This document shows, one piece after another, positions 18,201 through 25,356 of a stretch of DNA of 43,899 bases (the stretch's first letter is position 1; every line of letters begins with the position of its first letter). Source of the stretch: Bifidobacterium callitrichidarum (GTDB lineage Bacteria; Actinomycetota; Actinomycetes; Actinomycetales; Bifidobacteriaceae); NCBI RefSeq assembly GCF_003129905.1, contig NZ_QFFM01000028.1, positions 1 to 43,899 on the forward strand, read 5' to 3'. A model generated the notes under the pieces. It searched no databases and was not told where the DNA came from. It saw nothing but the letters and a program-made list of their open reading frames with translations. The translations under genes were made by a program, and so were the position numbers.

Positions 18201-18988
18201 CCGAACGAGCCGGCCGCTTCACCGTGGTGCCCGCCAGCTACCGTCTGGCCGTGGTGGTCCTGACCGACGCCTTCCGCACCCGTCTCGGCGCGGAGCTCAA
18301 GTCGCTGGCCTCCAAGTCCGAGGCGATGAACCGGTTCCTGCGTCACGTGCGTCTGGTGAACCTGCGTGATGTGGCCGGCAGTCAGGCCACCGACGTGATC
18401 ATTTCGCTGTGCTACGCCAAGACCGTGCATGGCCGCCTGCTGCAGCAGTTCGGCGTGCTCGAATCCGAAGGCGGCCGCGGCATGCTGCTCGACGCGCTGG
18501 CGCTGGCCGATCATGATCTGGACATCGTCTCCGCGTTCGGCCCCGAGGAGATGGAGGACGAGCGCCTGCACCAGCCCGGCCCGAAGTTCCTCAAGACCAT
18601 GCTCACCTGGGCGGGCCAACTCGACGGCCGTCCGGTGCTGCCGGTCAAGAACGCGGCCACCGAGAACATGCTCTTCGCGGACATCGCCGACCGACTGCGC
18701 GCCCGTGGCCTTGAGACCGCGCTCGAATACGGCTTCGACAAGGGCATCAGGATCCCGCTGGTCGTGGGCGTCAAGGACAAGCCGTTCGCCCTCGCCGTGC
18801 AGACCGACGATGCGAACTTCATGTCCGTGCAGTCCACGCGCCGCCGTCACCGCCTGTCCGCGCAGGATCTGATCTCCCTGGGCTGGAACGTGATGACCGT
18901 GTGGAGCGTGGCCGCGTTCGTCAACCCGGACAAGGAAGTGGACCGCATTGTGGCGCGCATCAGCGAGATCTACGGCGAGGTCAAGTAG
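15242..18988 (+). CDS. Degenerate DUF4011/DNA2-type helicase with inactive Vsr-like nuclease domain
   Basis: 1248 aa, unbroken. It follows the plan of DUF4011-SF1 helicase-REase_MTES_1575 proteins. Residues about 50-300 resemble the N-terminal domain. The Walker A position reads DGAFSKGTAE (331-340) instead of GPPGTGKT. A long insert with helical segments (400-780) follows. Motif II reads ILDACSH (870-876) where DEAS is expected. The conserved ATDVIISLCY and FGVLESEGG text leads to LLDALALADHD (1082-1091), where active enzymes have NVAITRAR. The tail (1130-1248) keeps the Vsr-like frame (RRRHRL, LGWNVMTVWS) but reads IPLVV and QTDDAN at positions 1171-1175 and 1187-1192, where catalytic Asp/Glu residues sit. 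ATP hydrolysis and DNA cleavage are therefore unlikely; a scaffold role is inferred. Translationally coupled to the FHA gene. Confidence 0.7.
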   Translation: MSPRMTQNQTNENPSIDGQNGQNGQGEAAEQNTAQSPAQPVPTLQSQAQQRAIEAGLNRIRRWRDQYRGMLAPSPLEDVSQLTAKLDMTHAHPSGVAQLFASGHVMLDSLFRDSGVLKAAERHVARVLDDQSAKRRVSGVAELSLVVGVATWKGNALPVLLYPVDVTVPKDGVPSIRFSGRVGLNNAFVNALREQGVFLDEDALFDGSNYDSGTPETSAMFSRIATEADERIADFSIERQILLGCLMDPSSLMVSEARRTIDQLKAGPTGNTLLDALAGSESAQATLKAVDLPQYSPFDADPHTEYEVGDADNTVRYAASLAASGHSVVVDGAFSKGTAETAVAIASRCLMNGRSVLYVPGVAEQRRRFMQVAAANEMKAQLLDVADEHANTAIDQQLIAAVGFQPGVATQRFDQLADELVGVRSRLTRYLGDLHGVNEKWKVSAYETIQNLARISVLPTHPATHVRLKEQSALTVGENMESWIGKLERAGELGEFSIGPEDTAWYRASLTTEQDAVTAYQRVDDLLRKFLPATRDQVARTVQTCGFPVPVSSYEWGKQVTVLKNLRRVLDVFQPEIFERDIDAMIEATKPKAVRKAEGTSMGFWERRRHIKEAKGLLRVGAQVEDLHEALKVVAKQGEQWHEFVPHGGWPVLPTKLDEIISTQEALMTNMTALDAVLATTPSGGNLETDDFTKVEARLKALLDDRKALDTLPERCCLEQDFAAAGLNELVADLTARHATVEQIRGEVQLAWWTTVFEDIVRSSAIISNQDGSVLQTASDRFAQVDVEHVRSVGPMVAQESMRRLCDMLFSRTQEANQLHTALAGRANVQLSRIRRNHPEILAAAKPILVASPGTLAALTEPEGLADVAILDACSHMPSIELLSVLARVRQVVIIAHCATTTSESVRQLIDMLPRVEVESEPSRRPPRLAAFLESEGYGSVRYDVTTEPAAGEVHFHRVEANGVPVMSTGLVESSQQEIDEVVRIITERAGRFTVVPASYRLAVVVLTDAFRTRLGAELKSLASKSEAMNRFLRHVRLVNLRDVAGSQATDVIISLCYAKTVHGRLLQQFGVLESEGGRGMLLDALALADHDLDIVSAFGPEEMEDERLHQPGPKFLKTMLTWAGQLDGRPVLPVKNAATENMLFADIADRLRARGLETALEYGFDKGIRIPLVVGVKDKPFALAVQTDDANFMSVQSTRRRHRLSAQDLISLGWNVMTVWSVAAFVNPDKEVDRIVARISEIYGEVK

Positions 18989-18990
18989 CC

Positions 18991-19191
18991 ATGGCTGAGT
19001 ACTCGGCCACGCGCCGCACGCCGCGCAAGCACAAGCGCGTGGTGATGAAGGGCACGGAGAGCTTCGACGCCGACGGCGTCAAGCTCGAGCCCTCGGACAT
19101 GCAGACCGCCCAGCAACGCCAGGCCGACGACGATCGTCGCATCCTCGGCGAGCTGCCGCCTCATTGGGCGGTGTTCAACGAACGGCGTTGA
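18991..19191 (+). CDS. Small basic protein, third gene of the FHA operon
   Basis: 66 aa, starting two bases after the preceding stop. Lys/Arg-rich N-terminus (RRTPRKHKR), then an acidic/Gln-rich middle (DMQTAQQRQADDDRR). No domain recognised; no TM or signal peptide. The final residues HWAVFNERR are encoded by the left arm of a 57-bp palindrome, so the C-terminus may have been acquired from that repeat. Tight spacing implies co-function with the two upstream genes. Confidence 0.6.
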   Translation: MAEYSATRRTPRKHKRVVMKGTESFDADGVKLEPSDMQTAQQRQADDDRRILGELPPHWAVFNERR

Positions 19192-19211
19192 ACACCGCCC
19201 AATGAGGCGGC
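19155..19211. repeat. 57-bp perfect palindrome overlapping the end of the FHA operon
   Basis: Twenty-five-base perfect arms (left begins GCCGCCTCATTGGGC, right ends GCCCAATGAGGCGGC) flank the loop GAACGGC. The left arm codes the last residues and the stop codon lies in the right arm. Part of the left arm recurs at 19285-19309. No T-tract. Same length and same overlap with a 3' gene end as the palindrome at 8474-8530. Confidence 0.9.
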
Positions 19212-19292
19212 CTTCGCGACTGCTTATGGGGCAGTCGCTCACTTCGCCTAGGAAAGTCCACTGGACTTTCCTATAACGGCTCAGCTCATTGG
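19199..19292 (-). repeat. Structured repeat, compact form (C), copy 2
   Basis: Minus-strand homologue of 8534-8625. Outer stem CCAATGAG / CTCATTGG, conserved GCTGAGCCGT, hairpin GGAAAGTCC-agt-GGACTTTCC, conserved TAGGCGAAG, hairpin GCGACTGC ... GCAGTCGC. All three stems differ in sequence from copy 1 yet remain paired. Confidence 0.75.
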
Positions 19293-19324
19293 GCCGTATT
19301 CAACGAACGTCAGTAATCCCTCGG

Positions 19325-19472
19325 GACTACCCCTCAGTCGGCTTCGCCGCCAGCTCATCCTGCAATTAAGGACGAACTTCGTTCGAGACCTGCTGGCTCG
19401 ACTGTCGTCTCGCACATCGCCTACAAACAGCTCCGCTGTTTGCTTCACGGCAATGTCCTGACAAGGGGAGCC
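19325..19472 (-). repeat. Structured repeat, long form (B)
   Basis: 148-bp copy in minus orientation with stem ACATTGCC / GGCGATGT (one G-T pair), hairpin CAAACAGC-gga-GCTGTTTG, a GAAC/GTTC hairpin and the GGCGGC-gaa-GCCGAC hairpin. No terminal inverted repeats. Confidence 0.85.
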
Positions 19473-19493
19473 GAGAAAGTTGATATAAACCTG

Positions 19494-19540
19494 GGCCCCC
19501 TCTGGCGAGGGGGCTGTCAGCGAAGCTGACTGGGGGAGAG
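19494..19540 (+). repeat. Structured repeat, short form (A), degenerate
   Basis: GGCCCCCTCTGGCGAGGGGG hairpin followed by GTCAGC-gaa-GCTGAC and tail TGGGGGAG. It completes the 410-bp repeat-filled gap between 19192 and 19601, which has no gene. Confidence 0.7.
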
Positions 19541-19601
19541 CAGCGGAGCGGGCAAAGCCCGCGGGCCAAAACAGCATCGGTCGCAGGCCGATTCCGCTCG
19601 C

Positions 19602-20279
19602 CTACCGCATCACCGCAATGACCGCACCGGCTTCCTGCAGCTCCATCACCTTGGCGGCGTCCTCCGGCTTCATCGCGCAGGACACCGTCTTCGCATCATC
19701 CCCATATACGGATGCAAGCGAACCCGAACCACCGCTGTCGTCACCGTCATCGCCGCCCGCACCGCGCCCCTTCACACCCATCACCAGCGCATTCTCCGCC
19801 AGCATGCAATCGGCCCCATCACACCCCACGGCGGACACCAGACTCACCTCATCACCCGGTAGCAGTTCATCGGGACTGCTGGCCAAACGCACCGCGATCA
19901 CCGTGGTTCCGGTCGGGGCCAACGGGGCGTTCCGGGCCATATGCACGGTGATCGCGTCCCCGGCCGCGATGTCGATCTGCGCGATGCCGCTCACCACGTC
20001 CGCCGTCTCCTCGACCATGGACGGCCCCAACGCGCCGGCCGGCATCGCCACCACCTGCACGTCCTCGGCGCCAATCGTCGCTCCCCGCCGAATCGGATTG
20101 ACGGCCACCACCACCGGCGAGGTCTCGATGGTGGCGAGCACGGCCTGCAAGCCGAACAGCACGGCCAGACCGGCGCACAGGGCCGCGGCCAGCCGCCGGG
20201 CATAGGACAACGCACGACGGCGCTTCAACGAGCCGCGTGCGGGTGCTTGAAATATGGAAAAGGTCACCATGAACACCAT
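19602..20279 (-). CDS. SAF-domain membrane protein (CpaB/FlgA-like)
   Basis: 225 aa. Basic N-terminus (SLKRRRALSYARR), one transmembrane helix (about 31-52), then an extracytoplasmic SAF domain beginning with VVVAVNPIRRGATI and VQVVAMPAGAL, as in CpaB proteins of Flp/Tad pili and related actinobacterial proteins. A low-complexity Gly/Asp stretch lies at about 170-185. No other pilus genes are nearby, so its role is uncertain. ATG 20279 has CAAGG upstream, but both candidate starts (20279 and 20270) lie in or beside an 11-bp inverted repeat. Confidence 0.7.
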   Translation of the reverse strand: MVFMVTFSIFQAPARGSLKRRRALSYARRLAAALCAGLAVLFGLQAVLATIETSPVVVAVNPIRRGATIGAEDVQVVAMPAGALGPSMVEETADVVSGIAQIDIAAGDAITVHMARNAPLAPTGTTVIAVRLASSPDELLPGDEVSLVSAVGCDGADCMLAENALVMGVKGRGAGGDDGDDSGGSGSLASVYGDDAKTVSCAMKPEDAAKVMELQEAGAVIAVMR

Positions 20280-20288
20280 GGTGACCTT
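20260..20288 (-). promoter_or_regulatory. Inverted repeat over the start codon of the SAF gene
   Basis: AAGGTCACCAT (20260-20270) and ATGGTGACCTT (20278-20288) flank a 7-nt loop. In the mRNA it would enclose the ribosome site and both candidate ATGs, so it could lower translation or serve as an operator. Confidence 0.5.
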
Positions 20289-20443
20289 GGAATTTCACAA
20301 GCCGCAACCCGAACCGGGCCATGTGGATACAGCTTGGCGAGTTATCCACATCGGTCCCGTATCGGCACCCTCTCGGAGGGACTGTGAAGCGGCCCGAGGA
20401 AAGCTCCGAAAACGTCTCTCCCCAAGTGGCCGCTACCGAACGA

Positions 20444-20629
20444 CTACTTCGAGGACTTGTCCGTGCGGTAGAAACCGTGACCCTTGAACTCGATCGGCAC
20501 GGCGGAGTAGACTTTGCGCACCTGCTCCTGGGCGCACTTGGGGCACACGGTGATCGGGTCGTCGTTGAACGACTGCTGTTCGGTGAAATCGTAGCCGCAG
20601 TTCTTGCAGCGGTAATGATAGGTAGGCAA
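20444..20629 (-). CDS. FmdB-family zinc-ribbon protein
   Basis: 61 aa from a TTG start at 20629, chosen because GGAGGA lies six bases upstream and MPTYHYRCKNCGYDF is the canonical FmdB start; the longer ATG reading from 20704 is an artefact. CKNC and CPKC form one Cys4 zinc ribbon (about residues 7-36). A mycobacterial homologue (Rv0991c) sits beside 5-FCL exactly as here and has been linked to protein-folding stress; this role is not demonstrated by the sequence. Confidence 0.8.
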   Translation of the reverse strand: MPTYHYRCKNCGYDFTEQQSFNDDPITVCPKCAQEQVRKVYSAVPIEFKGHGFYRTDKSSK

Positions 20630-20741
20630 CGGATTCCTCCAACAAAGTACAAACTGTTTCTGCTCTTCGTGCATGACGCGCAGCCATGCCAGGCAACCGT
20701 TCATATCCTAGTCATTGCCCTGACACTTCGCCCGTGGAATA

Positions 20742-21386
20742 TCAGACCTCACGAAGAGCCCGGAATCCCGCCGAAGTAAGCACCGCATCGGCCGGCACGT
20801 CATGGGATTCGGCAGGCAGATCGTCGTCCAGCACCTCCCACGGCCAACACACGGCGACCAACGGGCATCCGGCGCGGCGGGCGGCGAGCGCCCGGTCGTA
20901 CCAGCCGGCGCCACGGCCCAGACGGTAGCCACGCGGATCCACGCCCATCGCCGGGGCGATCGCCAGATCGCATTCGGCGAGCGCCTCGGGCGGCAGCACC
21001 TGTCCCTCCGGCTCGTCCGGACGCAGGTGCCCCGGCTGGTTCACGGTCTCCAGCGCATCCAGGCTGTCCAGCACGCTCCAGCCAATCTCGCGTCCGGAAC
21101 CCAATCGCGGCACCAGCACCCGGCATCCCTCCGCGAGCAGCATGGCCAGCAGCGGCCGCGTCTCCATCTCTGAACCCATCGACACGTACGCGGCCACCGT
21201 CACACCCCGCGCTGCGTCGTTCCGCGCCTCGCCGTCCGCCCCTGCGACCGTCCGCAGCAGCTCGACGGGGAACCGTCGGGCCAGATCCTCGCCCGCGGCC
21301 GACCGCTCCTCGGCCGTCGTCAGCTTGCGCCGGGCCAGCGCCCGATGCCTCAACTCATCCTTGGAAACATTGGAAGAACCGTTCAT
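20742..21386 (-). CDS. 5-formyltetrahydrofolate cyclo-ligase family protein
   Basis: 214 aa. It converts 5-formyl-THF to 5,10-methenyl-THF with ATP. N-terminal SKDELRHRALARRK supplies the phosphate-contacting basic residues; the C-terminal family signature DPRGYRLGRGAGWYDRAL carries the GxGxGxYDR-type motif with Trp at the aromatic position. ATG 21386 was chosen because a TAGGTT hexamer lies seven bases upstream; an upstream start at 21431 would lie within the divergent promoter region. Divergent from the acetyltransferase gene. Confidence 0.88.
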   Translation of the reverse strand: MNGSSNVSKDELRHRALARRKLTTAEERSAAGEDLARRFPVELLRTVAGADGEARNDAARGVTVAAYVSMGSEMETRPLLAMLLAEGCRVLVPRLGSGREIGWSVLDSLDALETVNQPGHLRPDEPEGQVLPPEALAECDLAIAPAMGVDPRGYRLGRGAGWYDRALAARRAGCPLVAVCWPWEVLDDDLPAESHDVPADAVLTSAGFRALREV

Positions 21387-21393
21387 ACCGCAC

Positions 21394-21399
21394 AACCTA
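21394..21399 (-). promoter_or_regulatory. -10 element (leaderless) of the cyclo-ligase gene
   Basis: TAGGTT on the minus strand, 7 nt before ATG 21386; no Shine-Dalgarno sequence. Confidence 0.5.
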
Positions 21400-21467
21400 G
21401 CACCGCCGGCGGGGTGGAGGGCGGCGACCATATCGTGGGCCGGACCGGCGAACCCCGCGCGAATCGC

Positions 21468-21473
21468 TAGAAT
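21468..21473 (+). promoter_or_regulatory. -10 element (leaderless) of the acetyltransferase gene
   Basis: TAGAAT, 8 nt before GTG 21482. It forms a divergent pair with the cyclo-ligase promoter in a 95-bp gap. Confidence 0.5.
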
Positions 21474-21481
21474 TAGGGGCC

Positions 21482-22129
21482 GTGTCAGTTTTCCAGTCGA
21501 TCAAAGAGGCGTTCAAACCGGATCATCAGATCCGCATGCCGCGCCTGAGCCACCCTGGTTTCCCCATCGTGCTGCGTCCGCTGACCATGGACGACGAGGA
21601 ACTGTGGGACGAGGTGCGCTGGCGCAACAACGACTGGCTGGCCCCCTGGGAGTCCGGGGATCCGATGCACGGCGCCGCCATCACCTTCAACCAGTGGATC
21701 CAGCGCCAACGCCGCAACGAGCAGCACGGCACGGGCGCCCAGTTCGTCATCGAATACCAGATGCGGATCGTGGGCCAGATCTCGATCGGGGCCATCGCGT
21801 ACGGCGCCATGCGCACCGGTGTGGTGGGCTACTGGGTCGATCAGGCGTACGCCGGCCGCGGGTTCGCGCCCATGGCCCTCGCCATGCTGGCCGACTGGGC
21901 GCTCGGCGACCCGTTCGGCCCGGCCCTGCACCGTCTGGAAATCGCGATTCTGCCGGAGAACGCGCGCTCGCTGGCCGTGGTGCGCAAGGTCGGCGCCCAT
22001 CATGAGGGGTTGCGCGAACGGTACATGTACGTCAACGGCAAGTGGCGCGACCACGTCACCTTCTCGCTGCTGGCCGAGGACATCGGCTCGGGGTTCGCGG
22101 CCCGACTCGCCGCGAACGGACTGCATTAG
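21482..22129 (+). CDS. GNAT acetyltransferase, RimJ-like
   Basis: 215 aa. The N-terminal substrate region LRPLTMDDEELWDEVRWRNN is typical of RimJ/RimL N-alpha-acetyltransferases; the acetyl-CoA site includes GYWVDQAYAGRGFAP (Q/RxxGxA-type loop) and the C-terminal NARSLAVVRKVG. Probable substrate is a protein N-terminus, unproven. The position between 5-FCL and the next membrane gene parallels Rv0995. GTG 21482 is favoured by the adjacent -10. Confidence 0.85.
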   Translation: MSVFQSIKEAFKPDHQIRMPRLSHPGFPIVLRPLTMDDEELWDEVRWRNNDWLAPWESGDPMHGAAITFNQWIQRQRRNEQHGTGAQFVIEYQMRIVGQISIGAIAYGAMRTGVVGYWVDQAYAGRGFAPMALAMLADWALGDPFGPALHRLEIAILPENARSLAVVRKVGAHHEGLRERYMYVNGKWRDHVTFSLLAEDIGSGFAARLAANGLH

Positions 22130-22207
22130 CACGGCCGCGGCCCGTGATTACGCCATATCCCCCCGACACGCCCGAGACGGCAACACCAAGTTCGTCGGCG
22201 GGTCTCC

Positions 22208-22213
22208 TATTCT
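22208..22213 (+). promoter_or_regulatory. -10 element (leaderless) of the membrane-protein gene
   Basis: TATTCT, 7 nt before ATG 22221; no Shine-Dalgarno sequence. Confidence 0.45.
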
Positions 22214-22220
22214 TGACTCT

Positions 22221-23552
22221 ATGGGTTACGAGTCACTAAGCACTGTTGTCGTGCTGGTGATAGTGGCGATCATCATCGTCGTTTGGCTGCCCGTACGCAC
22301 GGCCAACGGCATGAAACGCGCGACCGAACATCGGCAGGATCGTTACTCGCCCTCCCTCCACATCGTCGAGGCTGAGAGCGGGACGCGGTTCGGCGACGTC
22401 AAGCCGCATCAGGCGAAAGGGGCACCAGTGCCGGCATCATCACCGTCAGCGAGGCTGACACCTGAGCATATCGCCCGTGTTCGCGAGCTGCGGCGCGCGG
22501 CCATTCGCCGTCGCCAGCTGCTCGCCGGGGCTTTGGCCGCCGTGTCCGTGTTGGTCTTTGTGCTGGCGCTCGCGTTGCATTTCAGCACCCTGTTCACGCT
22601 GATTCCGCTGGCGTTGCTCGCCGTGGTGCTGGGTTTGGGGGCCCGTGCCGCGCGTCAGGCCCGCCGTTGGGAGGTCAAGGCGCAGCGGGCGGAGCGTGCC
22701 CGCGCCCGTAAGCTCAAGGCCGCCAAGGCGGCGAAGGCCCAGGCTGTGGAGGCCGCCAAGGCTGCGGCCGTTGCGGCCGGTGCCCGGTCCGCGCAGCTCG
22801 CGTCCGGTGATGCCGCCCGGGAGGAGGCCGCCACCGAGGTGATGGAGCAGCGTCAGATTCGCCGTGCCCTGCATGACGCCGAAATCGAGCAGGCCAGGGC
22901 CAAGGCGCTGCGTGCCGCGGCCCGTGCCGCCGCGCAGGCTGAGGCCGAGGCTTCGGCGGCCGCTGATGCAAACGTTGCCAGCGAGTCCGGTGCCGTCCAG
23001 GCCGATGCGTCCGTGCGGTCCGGCGATGCGACCGCCGCTGGTGAGTCCTCGGCCGAGGCCAAGCAGGACGTGGAGCCGTCGCTCACCATGCGTGACGAGC
23101 GCGACGAGGTCGCGGACGACGCCACCTCAGAACTGGCTTCCGTGCGCCCCGCCCGTGCGCTGGACGTGTTCGACATGGCCACCGCCTCCCAGGATCTCAT
23201 CTCCTTCTCGCTCGGCGAGGCCCGCAACGAGGGCAATGCGCCCCAGGAGCCGGAAAGCCGCGAGATCAAGTCCACTAAGCAGGTGTCCAAGGCCGAACCG
23301 GTGGGTCCGGAGACCGCCGAGCAGCTTATGGACGAGGCCAAGGTGGTCAAGGCCGCCGATGACGCGAAGGCCGCCAGCGAGGCCCAGGCCGCCAAGGACG
23401 CCGAGGATGTGCGAGCCAAGGAGGCCGAGGAGGCCGCCAAGCAGGCCGCGTTCCACGAGTCCGAGCAGCGTGCCGAAGTGGAGGCTCCGGACGCCACCAG
23501 CGAATCGCTGAGCGTTGGTCTCGACTCCATCCTCGCCCGTCGCGGCAACTGA
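22221..23552 (+). CDS. Membrane protein, candidate SepX/GlpR-type divisome factor
   Basis: 443 aa. One N-terminal TM helix (about 8-28) is followed by a short linker with VRTANGMKRA, then a pair of TM helices (about 93-135), then a long highly charged Ala/Lys/Glu-rich tail likely to form coiled coil (150-260 and 375-420). The N-terminal helix plus later TM hairpin and the location next to rimJ match Rv0996, whose relatives GlpR (Corynebacterium) and SepX (Streptomyces) act in cell division. Assignment rests on synteny and topology, not on a motif. Leaderless start. Confidence 0.5.
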   Translation: MGYESLSTVVVLVIVAIIIVVWLPVRTANGMKRATEHRQDRYSPSLHIVEAESGTRFGDVKPHQAKGAPVPASSPSARLTPEHIARVRELRRAAIRRRQLLAGALAAVSVLVFVLALALHFSTLFTLIPLALLAVVLGLGARAARQARRWEVKAQRAERARARKLKAAKAAKAQAVEAAKAAAVAAGARSAQLASGDAAREEAATEVMEQRQIRRALHDAEIEQARAKALRAAARAAAQAEAEASAAADANVASESGAVQADASVRSGDATAAGESSAEAKQDVEPSLTMRDERDEVADDATSELASVRPARALDVFDMATASQDLISFSLGEARNEGNAPQEPESREIKSTKQVSKAEPVGPETAEQLMDEAKVVKAADDAKAASEAQAAKDAEDVRAKEAEEAAKQAAFHESEQRAEVEAPDATSESLSVGLDSILARRGN

Positions 23553-23559
23553 CCTTTTT

Positions 23560-23677
23560 GGCTCCCCTCGCTGAGCACATTGCCGTGAAGCAAACAGCAG
23601 AGCTGTTTGTAGGCAATGTGCGAGACGACAGCCGAGCCAACAGGACGCGAACGAAGTTCGTCCGCAGTTGCGTATGC
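23560..23677 (+). repeat. Structured repeat, long form (B), 3'-truncated
   Basis: GGCTCCCCTCGCTGAG head, CACATTGCC / GGCAATGTG stem, CAAACAGC-aga-GCTGTTTG hairpin, GAACGAAGTTC hairpin; the terminal GGCGGC/GCCGAC hairpin is absent. It ends about 30 bp before CIRCE. Confidence 0.8.
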
Positions 23678-23709
23678 CTTTGCATATCTCCGACTTTTCT
23701 CTCACAGCG

Positions 23710-23736
23710 TTAGCACTCAAGTTGGCAGAGTGCTAA
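23710..23736 (+). promoter_or_regulatory. CIRCE operator (HrcA site)
   Basis: TTAGCACTC, nine bases, GAGTGCTAA: a perfect match to the CIRCE consensus. HrcA binding here represses groES until heat or misfolding stress. Confidence 0.95.
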
Positions 23737-23751
23737 CAATCGCGCTACCAT
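23722..23751 (+). promoter_or_regulatory. groES promoter overlapping CIRCE
   Basis: -35 TTGGCA lies in the CIRCE spacer; -10 TACCAT follows after 18 bp. HrcA would therefore block RNA polymerase directly. Confidence 0.6.
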
Positions 23752-23854
23752 GTGTCCTAGCGCAAAGGGACAACGCAAGTGATCGTCAGCCTCTTGAGGC
23801 GTTCTGGCGCGGCATTATCGAACTGAACTACAAGCAGATACGAGGTGACCCACA

Positions 23855-24148
23855 GTGTCGATTAAGCTCACACCGTTGGAAGACAAGATCATCGTCAAGC
23901 AGGCCGAGGCCCAGACCCAGACCGCGTCCGGTCTGTACATCCCGGACAACGCCAAGGAGAAGCCGCAGCAGGGCGAAGTCCTGGCCGTTGGCCCGGGCCG
24001 CCGCGACGACAAGGGCGAGCGCATCCCGATGGATGTCAAGGTCGGCGACAAGGTGCTGTACTCCAAGTACGGCGGCACCGAGGTGCACTACGAGGGTGAG
24101 GATTACCTCATCATCGGCGCCCGCGACGTGCTGGCCATCCTCGGCTGA
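23855..24148 (+). CDS. groES: Co-chaperonin GroES
   Basis: 97 aa, full length. Begins [15 protein letters not shown]; mobile loop around [18 protein letters not shown]; ends with the family [17 protein letters not shown] pattern. It forms the heptameric lid of GroEL. GTG 23855 is preceded by GAGGTGA. No groEL follows: a MoxR gene and a terminator come next, so groEL must lie elsewhere in this genome. Confidence 0.97.
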   Translation: MSIKLTPLEDKIIVKQAEAQTQTASGLYIPDNAKEKPQQGEVLAVGPGRRDDKGERIPMDVKVGDKVLYSKYGGTEVHYEGEDYLIIGARDVLAILG

Positions 24149-24171
24149 GCAACGCGCATCACGCTTTGCAG

Positions 24172-24200
24172 GACCCCGGTCACGACGGCCGGGGTCTTTT
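24172..24200 (+). terminator. Rho-independent terminator of groES
   Basis: GACCCCGG ... CCGGGGTC hairpin followed by TTTT. Confidence 0.85.
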
Positions 24201-24387
24201 CGTATGCCTTCATGGCTGGAATAGGCGGGAAGTCAGCCGTGAAACAGGCTGAGAGGCAACGCGAGGAGGACGGTCGCATATGCGCCCCTGTCATGCACGC
24301 CGTGCTCAGCGCTCGGCGTATTTGAGCGGGCCGGCGCGCCGCACGTACACTGGATAGCGGATTGAAGTCGCTATGAAAGAGGCTGTC

Positions 24388-25352
<965 letters not shown>

Positions 25353-25356
<4 letters not shown>

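Noticed and set aside
15215..18850. Very long minus-strand open frame opposite the pseudo-helicase
   Set aside because: Frame mirrors the codon periodicity of the real gene; composition is His/Gly/Gln-rich with no domain, and no ribosome site. The same applies to long antisense frames at 151-1626, 1696-3144, 4084-5454, 9259-10920 and 28215-30125.
13746..18988. Active Wadjet/Zorya/BREX-like defence system
   Set aside because: No components of those systems; the helicase and nuclease motifs present are of the DUF4011/Vsr-like type and appear inactive.
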